A DNA stretch of 64,000 bases from Rotaria socialis (lineage: Eukaryota > Rotifera > Eurotatoria > Philodinida > Philodinidae). Below are positions 1 to 12,163 of this stretch, piece after piece. The notes under the pieces are model-generated. The model saw nothing but the letters and a program-made list of their open reading frames with translations. It searched no databases and was not told the origin of the DNA. Where the stretch lies: assembly GCA_905331475.1 (NCBI GenBank), contig CAJNYU010002755.1, positions 189,468-253,467 on the forward strand. Direction: 5' to 3'. The first letter of the stretch is position 1. Each line of letters begins with the position of its first letter. The translations under genes were made by a program, and so were the position numbers.

Positions 1-320
1 AAAAACCGCATGAAAATCGGCGGTTAACCGCGGTTTTACCGGTCCGGTTACCGGCTCTCATTACCGCAGAACGGATAAATACCGCGGTTTACCGCAAAAA
101 TTGATCCGGTATTCGCAACATGGGATGCCACAGATCCGAAATTTTGGAGATGCCACAGCATCTCACGGTGGAGCCGCCGCATCTCTTGCGGGAGATGAGA
201 TCGCCTCCCGGTGGACATATGCTCACATGCTGAGAGATATTCATGCCCCGCATAAGATGCCGCATCTTCAGCAAGAGATCCAGCGTCTCTGGCTGGAGAT
301 GCCGCGGTATCTCCAATATT
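1..320. repeat. GC-rich hairpin cluster
   Basis: Seen: the first 115 bases are rich in CCGCGG and ACCGG palindromic words. From 147 to 313 there are successive short inverted pairs built on GAGATGC/GCATCTC. Examples are 147-164, 179-196, a 15-nt palindrome AAGATGCCGCATCTT at 254-268, and 296-313. The surroundings are strongly AT-rich, so this block stands out in composition. ORFs across it on both strands resemble no protein I know. Inference: the end of a foldback or satellite-like element cut by the window edge. Confidence 0.5.
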
Positions 321-449
321 TAGGATATGTGGCACTACTGAAAGCAGTAAAAAGAAATGGATGATTGATGTATTAATTAATTTTATCATTAGATAGAATA
401 GTATAATTGATGAGAGTTTATCGTGGACCACTATCATTCATAATCTTGT

Positions 450-1019
450 TTAAATTTGGGTGGCTCGGTTGGGTGCCACTGTGTTACACAGTTGTCTGTG
501 GTGAAACAATCCTTTGACCCATTTGCTTAGTTCAGGAAGTAAGCTTAGACATACCCATGGAAGAAAAAGACAAACCACATTGATGTGATCAAGAAATATA
601 TCGGTTTGAATTTGAGAAAGGAATGTTGGATAGCCTAGTATTTGTACAACCCCTACGATTCGGCACGGTATCCGAGCGGTTATGTAAAGGCTTGAAATCG
701 CAAGCAATTTTAGTGTCATGCGTCACTGTTGTCACCATATCCTTCCTTGTTGTAGACGGCGCCTGTGTCGAACTATTCGTACAATTAAGGCTACATTTGC
801 CAATGCATTTACAACCACAGGGAAGCCATTGTTGAATGTCCAATCGAATGTACCAAGTATTTTGTCAAAAACAAGACAACAATCAGCAAAGTCACATAAA
901 TTACTAGTGTAATCCCACTTTGTACCGTCGCATGAATAAATTAAAATAGGAAAAAAATAAAATATTACAGGATAAATAAGACAAAGCATAAGTGGTTGAT
1001 CATGAAAAACAAGACGCAT
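450..1019 (-). pseudogene. 7TM receptor (rhodopsin-like GPCR) fragment, disrupted
   Basis: On the minus strand one frame encodes a hydrophobic segment with NALANVALIVRIVRHRRRLQ (TM5 and its cytoplasmic end), then IW, two stop codons (TGA at 732-734 and 723-725), then RMTLKLLAISSLY (TM6) and a TM7-like stretch ending in PELSKWVKGLF. The frame is unchanged across both stops, so the lesion is nonsense, not frameshift. Only the TM4/5 to TM7 half is visible; upstream of 1019 the frame closes and no TM1-TM3 was found. The wording around TM5-TM6 is typical of the large peptide-GPCR-like families of bdelloid rotifers (known family; not searched here). Most likely a dead, 5'-truncated copy. Confidence 0.75.
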
Positions 1020-2044
1020 CCATTAAATATGCACTTATTACATAGAGACCAAATTAAAAGAAAGTCTACCATGTACAGAAAGGTGGCGTAGCTATTGTGG
1101 CATAAGTATGATAATAGAAATTTATTAGAATTGGCAAAACACATGATAGTTGAATGAAATTAACCAAAAGTAAAATAAATAATGCTTTATTATGCGGAGC
1201 ACGAAGATGATTTCGATACTTAGTAAAAAAGTTTTGTTCGCAGATACTTCAAAAGTTGTGTTATTTTATTCTTATGAATTTTTATGCGATGCTACAATTC
1301 ATTCGGTAATTTGAATAGAAAAATATGGAATGAATATAATAATTATCTTTTTTTCTACTCTGTTTAAAATATTCTTTGGAAGTTTCTTTTTTATTCTTAG
1401 TCTTACTGTTCCTAAGTATCCTCACGCGTAGATTGCTTTCTATAATAATTTTCTTAATTGTGCAGTTCAGCCGGCTGACAATAAATGAGAAGAGTGCTAA
1501 TTAAAACTTATCTTATCAGTGGTGATATTTTCTTTTTCGTTTCCTATATCATGAAGAGTAGAGATGAATTAATTGAAAAAAATTATTTTTCAAAAAAATT
1601 ATAATGTGTGTCTTTACGAGAGACAATCCAATGGAGAGAGCTCTAACACGAGAAGTGACTAACTTAGGTCGAACCACTATATGAAAAAAATGTTCAAGTA
1701 AGAATCAGCTCACTGCACAGTTTTTAAAACAGCAAAAAGGACTTTGTATGTTATTTCATGGAAAATTTCTCCAATAAAGAGAGAAGAAAAGCTGATTAAA
1801 ATATAATGTGACATGTTATGCGATTTTTTTTCCGTCTAACTCACCAACAGCAGTTCATTTATTTTTTACATAGATTGAGCAGGACATCTGTTCCATGGTG
1901 ACATAAACGTGTCTGGTTAGGTACACCAGAAAATAATAAAAAATAAGAAGATAGTAGATCGAAAAAAAATGAAACCGCAGTTGATTGTTATAATCTATTA
2001 CATATTCTTCCGTGAAAATCATCTTGTGGAATTTCTGATCGTTG
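1020..2044. other. gene-free stretch
   Basis: AT-rich sequence with short ORFs only. None has a recognisable domain or coding-like composition. I see no RNA gene or clear repeat here. Confidence 0.5.
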
Positions 2045-2937
2045 TACTTAGGTCTGACCAAAAGTTTTGCAATTTAAAAAAAATTAAAGAAACAGAAAGT
2101 TCGAGTTTTATTTTATTAAATGTTGATGATAGTTACCATGATTATATATATCAAGTTCAATCTTTTCTAACAATTTTTTAAAAGCTTTCTTGAACTCTTT
2201 CGAAAAACAATTTAGGTATCTTGGATACCACATGAACTAATCATATTTCATTTATTTAATTAGTTAAACTGCGCTCAATAGAATTGGTTAGCCAAAAATT
2301 ACATAGTATCAGGCCTGGTGAATATGATATTATATTGATTCACTCGTCTGCCATATAATTAATGACATTGGATAAATATGGAGTCAACGAGAATCGTCAA
2401 GCAATTTTGTACATTTTGGCCCTGATATCTCTGTTTGTTTCGATATTCCATTAACAAAAGGCTTCGGTCAATTTTCAATATGATACTTGTGACCTACAGC
2501 CTTGTCTTTATCTACACCGAGAACTATTTGATTTAAAGAATATACTAAACAAAGTTTTGGTTAAAATCTGTCTTCATGAACAATAGTCTTTGACGATTCA
2601 TCTTCAATAAGCTAGCAAGCATCAGATGGCTTATGACTAACCTGTCTAAAATAAATCCATATCCCATCGCTAGTAGTGCTAGAACGCAAGTGCCATGATC
2701 GAACAAAATTTCACTGAACTTTTAAGCCAATGAAATATGATTGGTCCATGTGATATCCAAGATATCTAAACTTTTTTTGAAAGAGTTCAAAAACATTTTT
2801 AACAAACTGTTAGAAAGGATTCAACTTGGCATATATAATCATGGCAACTATCATCAACATTTAATAAAATAAAACTCGATCTTTCTCTTTTTCTTTAATT
2901 TTTTTTAAATTGCGGAAGTTTTGGTCAGACCTAAGTA
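2045..2937. mobile_element. mariner-type MITE with ~205-bp inverted repeats
   Basis: The left arm (2047 to about 2254) and right arm (about 2734 to 2935) are imperfect inverted copies of each other. They start CTTAGGTCTGACCAAAA and end with its complement. Both ends are flanked by TA (2045-2046 and 2936-2937), the target duplication of Tc1/mariner elements. The terminal wording resembles mariner ends (TTAGGT...CAAAA...GCGG, as in Hsmar1-like elements). The roughly 480 bp between the arms holds no transposase ORF, so the 889-bp element is non-autonomous. Confidence 0.8.
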
Positions 2938-3971
2938 TTATTAATTTGTATCATGAATGTGTTAGTTTAAATTCACTTTGTGTAAGACGACAATATAATA
3001 TTGACACCGAAAAGTTTATTTTTCTTGAAGAATTAATATGCTTTAGATAGGCTTTAATACGTAACTTTGCATAACTATGAAGTGGCAAAACATAGTTTTG
3101 GTCTTCTTTCTAACTAGCCTGAAGGATGTGGATGTAACTGTGATCGCAGCGCATATACGGCCACCGATATGTACATGAGTGTACCTATAGATTGGTTAAC
3201 ACCAAAGTAATATTCATACTTACTTATTGATTTCAAATCTCAAAGCTAATAAGACTTTACCGAACTCCTATACGTCGTACTATCTTCCTATGAAGTGAAA
3301 ATTTTCGACTCCGAAGAACTCAAGCATCTTTTTTTTATATAATACGAACGAAGTCTAATATATTCTATCCTTGAGATGTTAACAGAGACATTGACAAATG
3401 TGGTGAGGGTGATGATCGGACCCAATCGACTCTGCTTGTCCTAGATCATCTAGAAATAATCATGATGGACTATGACCAATGCTGTAGGTTTTGAATGCAA
3501 TTACTATTATTTTCCACAATTGTGCAAAGAATTCTGGTTGTTTAAAGTTTCAGTGGGTGTTACTATATGTAGTAGACAAAAGCTGTAGTTGAACTACTAC
3601 CTCGATATTGAAATTATCGTTTTCTCCGAAAGTTTCTTGTTGATAGACAATCATTACATTCTTTGTTGAAAAATAAGAAACTCAAAATTTTTAAATTGAA
3701 CAATTTTACTAGTCGCTCAGAGTTTGCAGTAACTCTGGCTGATTCTGTAACGGAAGAATCAACTTTTCCATAGCTGTTACCATGAAATTTTCTATGAAGA
3801 TAAATCATGAGGAATATTTTCTTTTGATCTAGACGGAAAGCAATTCTGCGATCGGTACGAGATCTTGGCGGTATATTATATTTAACAAATAAGAATGTTT
3901 AGATTAACCATAAATACAAAAGAAAAACAATAGTTAAGTCTTTTTTTTTCTATCTAACATAATTGCATGTT
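2938..3971. other. gene-free stretch downstream of gss
   Basis: AT-rich intergenic DNA. A G-rich tract (GGTGAGGGTGATG) lies near 3402. Small ORFs such as 3614-3808 look random. It includes the 3' flank of the minus-strand gss gene. Confidence 0.45.
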
Positions 3972-5822
3972 TTATTTCCATACAATACAGCAAGCAGTCA
4001 CTGGACTATCGGCATCCGTAATTAATTTTGTATCTTCACGTATTCCAAAACCAGCAAATAGACCGTGTATTATCCAACTGCCAATAATAGCACGATAACC
4101 ATCAAAATTTGTCAACGAAAATAGTTCTTGATATATACAATTTCGATCAACAAATTTACCTTTGGTTTCATCAATAACAGATTCGCCATTAACATTGTAT
4201 AATGTTACATTATGACCACATCGACCTACAATTGGCTTTTTAACAAAAGGTACTTGTTTTAAATCATCAGTTAATACATATTCACTACGTAAAAGATTCG
4301 GATGATTTGGATACAACGACCATAGAATAGGCAATATGGCTTTATTGCTTGGTATAACTTTCCACAATGGTTCAAAAACTTTGATATCATCATTTAAGAG
4401 TATTTGACAGAGAAATGGATGTTCACCATCGATTTTATTATTTAGAGTCTTTTCGTTTTCATATTTTGTATAGTTGCTAAAAATTGTTTCCCACATCCAT
4501 AATTTCCATACTAATTCAACTTGATAACCTTCATTGTCAATTATTTTTGAATCTTGCCAATATAAATCATTCGTTAAAATACATATTTTTGAATCAATAT
4601 TTGCGTCTTTCAATACATTTTGCATGTAATATGCAGTTAACAATTCTTCTTGGTCGGCATCGATTAAAATATGTACACGTTTAATTGAAGAGAATTTTTT
4701 CCAATTCTTAACTAAAATATGATGCAATTGAAAACCGGACATAAATGTACGTTCGAAATTAATTGTTTTTGCCCATTTTTCTTGTATTATTGCTGTTTCA
4801 AATAAAGCCGAAGCACTATCTGCATTGTATTCGAATACTTTGATTTCCTTCCCATTAAATGCTAAATCGAAACGACCCGACATCGTTAAATTTTTTTCGT
4901 TTAACCACGATTGACGGATTTTTGGCCAGAAAATTTCCGGAATGCAAAACTTTGCCAATAATTCATCGTTTTTTAATACGTAATCTGTGGCATTAAGAAA
5001 CATTTCATGTAGTTCATTGGATACGCCACCTATATTTAATAGTAAATCTTGATTTGCTTTATAATAAGGTAACGTATTTGTATCAGTACGTATTAGATCA
5101 CTTCCATATAAATCCATAAATAATTTTTCAGCTTTATCATTTTCATTCAACCATGAAAATGTTAAATGTGTATTTTTATTAGGTATCGTACAACGTTCGA
5201 ACGTTCCCATGGAATTCGTTTGGTGATATTGTTTTAAAACTAAATCAAGTTTTGTTTCATCTAATGGTTCTAAATTTTCACTATCTTCAACTGTCATCCA
5301 GCCGGATACTTCATGTTGATCTTCAATATAATAGCAATTATTTTTAAATATCAATGGGATTTGGCGCGAATAATTATCCGACCAATTATAATATTCATAG
5401 TTTTGTTCAGCAACACGGATATAACCGGGTACTACGTCACATATAATAGCAATATGACCAAATGGTAATGCTGAACTTCGTGGATAGATGAGTAACGAAT
5501 CACGTTTTGGTTTTTCTGATGAACCATTTAAATAGGGTGTTAGCGAAATTTTTCTCCCATCAGTAAGATGTTCAAGAGTCCGCAATTGATTCCATATGTC
5601 GGCAGCATGAAGTATATTTGGTAAAATACAACTTTTACACATTAAAAGCCATCGGCGTGCGAATTCAATACATTCCCATTTAAAGCCCAAAAATATTCCA
5701 TGATAATAGTGACGTTCGAGGAACAAAACATGATCATCACCATTGGAATAAGCACAGACATTTGTGGATGTAACACCTTGTACGTGATTGAAAGGTACGA
5801 CTTCACGTCTATTATGTAGCAT
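3972..5822 (-). CDS. gss: bifunctional glutathionylspermidine synthetase/amidase (trypanothione-synthetase-like)
   Basis: An intronless 616-aa protein, nearly the length of bacterial Gss. The N-terminal half is a CHAP-type amidase: Cys51 in WECIEFARR, His123 in FGHIAI and Glu139 in AEQN match the family's Cys-His-Glu triad. The C-terminal half is an ATP-grasp ligase with GRFD (316-319), EYNADSAS (331-338), EPLW...NKAILPILWS and KPIVGRCG (about 529-536). Family role: ATP-dependent joining of glutathione to spermidine, plus the reverse amidase; trypanosomatid relatives make trypanothione. Animals normally lack it, while bdelloids are known to carry acquired copies, so horizontal transfer is likely. 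Start chosen: the first ATG, 14 nt after a TTTTCTAG splice acceptor; the frame stays open upstream only through non-ATG codons. All expected catalytic residues are present, so it is probably functional. Confidence 0.93.
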   Translation of the reverse strand: MLHNRREVVPFNHVQGVTSTNVCAYSNGDDHVLFLERHYYHGIFLGFKWECIEFARRWLLMCKSCILPNILHAADIWNQLRTLEHLTDGRKISLTPYLNGSSEKPKRDSLLIYPRSSALPFGHIAIICDVVPGYIRVAEQNYEYYNWSDNYSRQIPLIFKNNCYYIEDQHEVSGWMTVEDSENLEPLDETKLDLVLKQYHQTNSMGTFERCTIPNKNTHLTFSWLNENDKAEKLFMDLYGSDLIRTDTNTLPYYKANQDLLLNIGGVSNELHEMFLNATDYVLKNDELLAKFCIPEIFWPKIRQSWLNEKNLTMSGRFDLAFNGKEIKVFEYNADSASALFETAIIQEKWAKTINFERTFMSGFQLHHILVKNWKKFSSIKRVHILIDADQEELLTAYYMQNVLKDANIDSKICILTNDLYWQDSKIIDNEGYQVELVWKLWMWETIFSNYTKYENEKTLNNKIDGEHPFLCQILLNDDIKVFEPLWKVIPSNKAILPILWSLYPNHPNLLRSEYVLTDDLKQVPFVKKPIVGRCGHNVTLYNVNGESVIDETKGKFVDRNCIYQELFSLTNFDGYRAIIGSWIIHGLFAGFGIREDTKLITDADSPVTACCIVWK

Positions 5823-5836
5823 GTTTATTTTTATTT

Positions 5837-5838
5837 CT
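5837..5838 (-). promoter_or_regulatory. 3' splice acceptor 14 nt upstream of the gss ATG
   Basis: TTTTCTAG precedes a 14-nt leader and then ATG. The gene is otherwise intronless. The acceptor would serve a spliced leader in trans or a 5'UTR intron. Confidence 0.4.
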
Positions 5839-5849
5839 AGAAAATACAA

Positions 5850-8800
5850 TGGTTATCATTATCAAAGAGAGTAGAAGAAAACAAATTGAATAAATATTTA
5901 ACAGACTTCAAAGTACTTATCTCTTACAGGGTATGAGACTTAAGATAGTTGAGAACAATATGTCTCTGTAGGCTTTCATTGTAGAAATTTTAGCTGGAAA
6001 CTTGCTCTTTTGATTTTTTTTTCTCACGAATGTATTGCTACAAGCTGAGAATCAGATACAGCAACAATTTCTAGTCACAGAGAACCGGTGCATGAAGAAA
6101 AAAAAATGATCATATCAAACCGGGATTCACATCTGCTTACAAAAAAGATCAATTTCAACGTTCTATATTCACAGACCAGGACCTTTAATAAGTCACTAAT
6201 ACAACCGATTGTTTTGTCAATTAACCGCATTTTTATGTGAACCAGCTCCAAGCAAAAAAACACTCGGTCTTGAGAAGTTCATGATTTTGATCAACTTTCT
6301 GTTCCGTGATATTTAACATATGAATCTATTACGTCATTTAGCTTTAATTTGCATTATTTTCCAACCCAAAACTATTTAAAAATTTGTTTTTTTTAAAAGA
6401 ATCATATTTCAGTATAAACACAAACAGTCGTCGGTGCAAAGGGCACAATAATAATTAATGAAAACAAGTGCACTATTTATTTTAAAGGACGAGAAAATAG
6501 TTACCTGCTACTTCCTCTCCATGCAGGCGAAAGTAAATACTTATTTAAAAAAAAGAAAAATGTGCGTCGATTGCCATGTTATACGTAGATAATATTTATA
6601 TGATGACCCGAATGGTCTGCTTATCAAAAGAGTATATCAAGTTGAATGTGGTTTTCGATGAGTTTTGTCTACTCAAAGTCAATAAAAATTTAAATAGCGA
6701 AATTTCGATAAAGACAAAAACAAATAATTCAGTTTAAATATAAAATAAAAACAATTGTAAAAGCATTTTGGAATACAGCTGATATTTTTTTAACACAATC
6801 ATAATTCCAAAGTGTTTTTATATTTATTCAATCGTTTATTTCTTTTTCATGAAAAAGAAATGAACATTTTTTTCATAATTAGGCCTAACTGTAGTTGATT
6901 TAGACCACCCATGAATTAAGCTAAACGTCGGGTATAATCATGTGTAAAGAAAAGCTTCGTTATATCGACCGCCGTGTATAAACAGTAAAAGAACAGAACA
7001 AACGACATTGGGAGACAACCAAAGAAAGAAGGTAGAAGTACCCAAGCATAAAAACATACGTTATTTAAAAAAATACTGAAAGCTTTTTCTATCGAAGTAG
7101 CAACGAATATATAAGTTTATGCTTACACTATAAGAAATTTTGTTGTTGCTGTTGTCGTAGTTTTTCCTTTTACTCAATATTTTTTTTCTTCGGATGAATT
7201 TTAAAAAAATTGTAATTTAATTATATATATATATATATATATATAATCCACAGCATGCACGAAAAAAGCATCAGCGATGATGACGATGCATTTTACTACT
7301 AAAAAAAAGAAAAGTTTGCGTGCATACCATTTAGCTGGGCTTAAGGATGACATCCACATATTCGCATAGTTTCCTTTTCTTTCCTCATAACAACAGAGAA
7401 AGAAAGAAAAGTTTAAAGAAATAAAATTGCTATGTCACTCTGACAGTGTCATATCTGTGGAACTTCGCCGATGAATCACTCTATTAAATGGAGAAAGAAA
7501 TTCTTCTTCTTGTGTTGTTTATGAGAAATAATTCTTCTCTAAAGTAGCAGATAATCAAAATCACTCTCACAATGTGTCGCTAGAATACGGGAGTGATATG
7601 TCTTATTGAAGTTACTACTGTCGGCAAGAGAAATAAAAATAACTCGACAACAGCTCGAAACTTAGCGTAAAAATCATCAGCAAGACATGCGACAATTGTT
7701 TTATGGAAAGAGAATCAGGTAAGGTAGACGTCAACATAGAAACGAAACATTATTTTGAGTAGTTTTGGTAACTTTATGCGTACCGAACGCTGTTCTCTAT
7801 TGAACTTTGGAGAAAAAGTGTTAAGCGAATATCATTCGAAAAACAGAATATTACCAATTTTCATGAAATCCTAAACTATTTACTTGACCTGCATGATTAT
7901 CAAACATCGACAAAATAGTTCTTCAAAGTAGCAGTACTCACAGATTAAAGAACATAATACTCCATACACATCATTCGGTAAAGTATCATATGTTTATTAA
8001 TTTTTATAAAACCTAATATCTGTTGGGACCTCTTGGCTTTTATACCCAATTCTAAATGTGATATTAATCTTTGATATTCAGACTGGTGACTAATTTTCAT
8101 CACGCGTTGCTATTTGGCTTCCTCTCTCATATGATCGAACTATTCCAGAAGAAAAAAAGCCAGAGTTGCGCACTTTCTTTCAAATTCGATTTCTGCGTGA
8201 TGTGAATCAAATTACCTGTATGCGTCAGTAGCATAATATATCACTAACTTCATCATGTAAGCAGATATGATGCGAAAGTGAAGCATATGTTACTCAACCA
8301 ATAATCATTCAGATTATTCTTTCGTTGTGCTTCGATAGAAAAGACCATTCTGCTTTCTTACCTCATACTCATAAATAATGTGTTATGTCGGAAGAGAAAG
8401 GAAACACTTGAAAAAAATGACTTGGCAATTTTTTTTCTAAAGCAAAGTTGAAAAACTGCATAAAAACAACAATACCATTGATTATTCACGATCCAAAGTA
8501 GCAAATTTCAAGGTTTGATTTTTGATTCATTGGAAAAGCTTTTGGTTTTTTCAGAGTGAACTGCCGAAGAAGATATCAGTTTTAGTTATCCTAATCGTAA
8601 ATATTTACCGTCTATATTACAAAGAAAATAGAAACCAAATTTGTTTTTTCTAGTCAAGTACATACGAAGGAGCATGTAAGAGGATGATGGATATTTTCTG
8701 TATTTTAGAGATTGAAGCAGATATCAATTTGCTATCCTATTAAAATTGACTAGGATTTATTTGAGCGATAATTTGTAAGCAATAAAAATACTTTATTTGG

Positions 8801-9951
8801 GTTGCTTTGGTGGAGGTTTGCAATATGAACGTGGGTGTGGGCCACGGTGTTGTGAAGAGATCGGCACCCACTAGAGACTGAAATCACATCAAACTGAACG
8901 GAACCCGAATCGGAAAATTTCGGTTCGTTTTGGTCTATGACGCTCACACCCTCCGATGATAGAAGGAAAGAAAAGTAATATTCAACAAAAGATGAATAAT
9001 ACTAAAACGGCATTCGTATACAAAATTGAGTCCATATTGCTCTTTTTCGATAAAATGTACTTGTAGCTTAAATAGACTGTTACTCATTCAGTGTTATTCA
9101 TGCGAGATCTCATCACTGCTCAGTTATCAAATAAGTTACTAAGCATAAAATTGAGTGCGAAATTTCCTCCAATCGATTGTGACCTACATTGAATAGTGTC
9201 CTTAAACGATTTCATGAATCATTCATGACATGTGATAATAAAAAGTTAACCAATACTAGAAGGAATTAAGGCGCAGCTGTCTATGAAATAAGTCGTATTC
9301 TTCTACGACTGGCGTGAGTCTTATCTTCAGCGAATAGATTCTTCGAAAGAAAGTACCAATTATTTATTGTTCAAGAATAATTATTTCACATGGATTAATC
9401 TAATGAACACGAATTCGTGCGGAATTGGATTTTCATTTTCCTTCGGTACTGCGCTTGAAATTTTTAATTAGTTTTATTCCTATTAGAAATTTCAAATCGT
9501 TCGTTTTTCATCTTGCCGGAACTTCGTGTTCTGGATCTAGAGCACTCTCAAGTGTAATTATTGGCTGGAGGCGACTACAGGTGAAATGAAGACAAATAAA
9601 ACATACAGATTGTCTCATTCATTATACGGCTAAATATTCTTGGCTGTTTGGTGAAAGCTACATCTTTCTAATAGTAAAACAATATCTGTTTGACTTTGTT
9701 ATATCTATTTTTTACAATAAATACTTATCTTATCATCAAAAGACTACATGTAAGATAAATTAAATTAACTGTGTCAATTCAGCAAAGTATTGACATCGAA
9801 TAGAAAACTAACCGAAACAAAGGTACTAACACATTTACGACACAAAAACACACCGGATGTACGAAGTGTTACATATAAAATAAGAAGAACGCGTGAATAT
9901 CTTTTTTTTGTGATGAAAAACGACTGTCAATAAACAGAAAAACAAACACTT
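5850..9951. other. 4.1-kb gene-free stretch
   Basis: No ORF with recognisable protein features on either strand. It contains a TA dinucleotide tract at 7221-7246, and a G-rich tract GTGGGTGTGGGC at 8831-8842 paired with a C-rich tract CTCACACCCTCC at 8943-8954. The remainder is AT-rich, with several runs of A or T. It may hold regulatory DNA for gss or an unrecognised degenerate element. Confidence 0.5.
7221..7246. repeat. (TA)n microsatellite
   Basis: About 13 uninterrupted TA units. Confidence 0.85.
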
Positions 9952-12163
9952 CTATTTCCATTCACGTAAAAATGACATATGAAATGTACGAAATTTCTCA
10001 ACCATGTCTTTCATTTGATCAATCGGAGGTAAAATCGTTGTACGTAAATGATATGTGTCTGGCCGTTGTTTGAAACCGCTTCCTGGAACGACACATATTC
10101 CTGTTTTTTCTAACAATTGAAAGCAATAAAAAGCATCGGGAGCCATATTTTTTGATTTTGCATGTTCAATTGCTTTCTTAGGAATTTCAATGCGTGGAAA
10201 GGCATACATTGCGCTAGAAAAAAGAACATCGATTTTGCGGGAAAAAAGCAATTTCTATTATTTCGCACTAACCCCATAACAGTATTACATTGTACACCTT
10301 CGACTGAATTAAATAATCGACTGACAAGATCGGCTTTTTCTTTCAATCGATTGAAAACAGCTGAACGTTCTTGCTTATAAAGTTCATAGGAAGGCTCTCC
10401 TTCCTTCGGTGGATTGACAATGGCGCCCATAACAGCTTGGCCCCAAGCGGTAGAGCATAGACATGCTGATATAAGTTTATTAATTTGCACTTTTACATCT
10501 TTGTCAATATTAATTAATTCATAATAGCCACCCCGAGAACCACATCTAATAAGAAAACATAGATTGATTGTTTTCTATAGAGATTTTATTTGAATTCATT
10601 AAGTGAAAACTTACTCTCCATGCCAACCTTTCGATGCTGAATGAAATGAAGCTAAAATAAATTTGAAATAGAGAAAAACAAAAGCAAAAAAATGTTGCTA
10701 TTTTTAATACCTAATTCCATTTGATTAAATGGAGCGCCGAGATCCATCAGTACTTTTTTAAATGAAAAAAATTTTGAGCCTGATAAATATACATTTTCTT
10801 GATAGACTTCATCAGCCATAACAAATAATTGATGTTTATGGGCTGAAATTTAAAAAAAAAGATTATTTATCTATGAAAATAAACATTGCAGAGTTGCCTA
10901 CCGAAACGAAGTACATTTTCAATGTTTTCACGTGAAAGTACTTGACCTAACAGGAAAACAAATTTCGAATCCAACTAGAAAAAAATCTTCAGCGCTTACC
11001 CGTAGGATTTCCCGGGTTGATAATTACAATACCACGCGGTTCACATCGTTCTTTCGATTGATTTATTGAACGTTCAAGTTCATCGATATTCAACGCCCAA
11101 TTATTGTCTTCATCAAGATAATATTCAATTGGATGAGCTCCATATTCCGATAAGGTAGCACTATACAATGGATATTGAGGAACAGGAATCATCTAAGAAT
11201 CAAAAAATATAATAAATAATTTTCTCATCGTCGAACTTACGATTCCCGATGGCTTCTTTTGATTATTATTCATTAAAAGTTTGATAACAGTTTTGATGCC
11301 ATCTGACGCTCCATTACAAAGATAAATATTGTTCGAATCTGATGGATAACCATCACGTTGTTGAATGTAATTTGCAATATCTTGACGTATAGTTATAATA
11401 CCTTGACTTTCGGTATACGAACCAAGACTTTTTCCGCCACATACAGACAATAAACGCTCGACTTTTTCTTTTATATCTGATGGGAAATTCGGCGATTTCA
11501 ACAATTCAGGATAAGTACAACCAGCTACGAACTAGAAATTTTGAAATGTTATTTTTTCTATTTCATACGAAATAAATTCGACTACGAACCTGTCGAATGT
11601 ATGTCAATGGTACTTGATTGCCGCTTGCATGACAATCGCCAATATTAGCTCGAATAACACGGTCAAACGGAAATTTATGAGTACCCTAAAAAAAAAAGGA
11701 AACGGAACTTCTTTCATTGTCTATTCTTATCAGCAGTGATTCATATAGAAATAAACAAGTTCTCTGCTCCTTACCTTTTATGATTCTATGTATATTTAGA
11801 TTTATCACCTGTTCGAAGAATTATCTAAGCTCAGAAAAGATGTACTTACTGTTGATAGTCGCTCTTTTGTTAGACTTAAAAGCAATTAAATGAAAAGATA
11901 TTTTAATTACCTTCAATTGTTTTTCGATTTCTCCAGCGCGAATAACGATTGGACCTATTGTCACAAAACCGAAATCATTGAAATCTACGGTAGAAAAAGA
12001 TTTGTTTACCTCGAACGGCATATTCAACTTCTTTGACAAGCGGATTGAGATTTTGTAAAGTTAAAGTTGAATGAGATTTTTGTTCTTTTCGTGAGATTAA
12101 ACCAACGGCAGCCAAGATTCGAGGTGAACTTAGAGACAGTAATCGATTATTTATTCGTAGCAT
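9952..12163 (-). CDS. GPT: alanine aminotransferase (PLP fold type I)
   Basis: Ten exons join in frame: 12163-12010, 11954-11911, 11685-11590, 11531-11241, 11192-11000, 10946-10902, 10842-10711, 10651-10615, 10545-10273, 10213-9952. They total 1527 nt, or 508 aa (human ALTs are about 500). It interconverts alanine plus 2-oxoglutarate with pyruvate plus glutamate. Landmarks: VEYAVRGPIVIRA near the N-terminus, [24 protein letters not shown], and the PLP lysine in HSASKG (Lys326) followed by GECGSRGGY. The first ~25 residues are basic and hydrophobic without acids, suggesting a mitochondrial presequence (inference). All introns are GT-AG and about 50-70 nt except one of 225 nt. A TTGTTAG acceptor lies 15 nt upstream of the ATG. 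It is divergent from IQCE across 307 bp. Confidence 0.96.

Noticed and set aside
666-720. tRNA-Ser/Leu-like string (GTATCCGAGCGGTTATGTAAAGGCTTGAAATCGCAAGC pattern)
   Set aside because: It recalls D-arm and anticodon-arm wording, but no T-arm or acceptor pairing follows, and the same bases encode TM6 of the receptor pseudogene on the other strand.
1969-2181. 70-aa plus-strand ORF
   Set aside because: Runs across the left inverted repeat of the mariner-type MITE; no protein features.
5823-5849. Upstream extension of gss
   Set aside because: It begins with TTG and crosses a TTTTCTAG acceptor; the ATG at 5822 is a better start.
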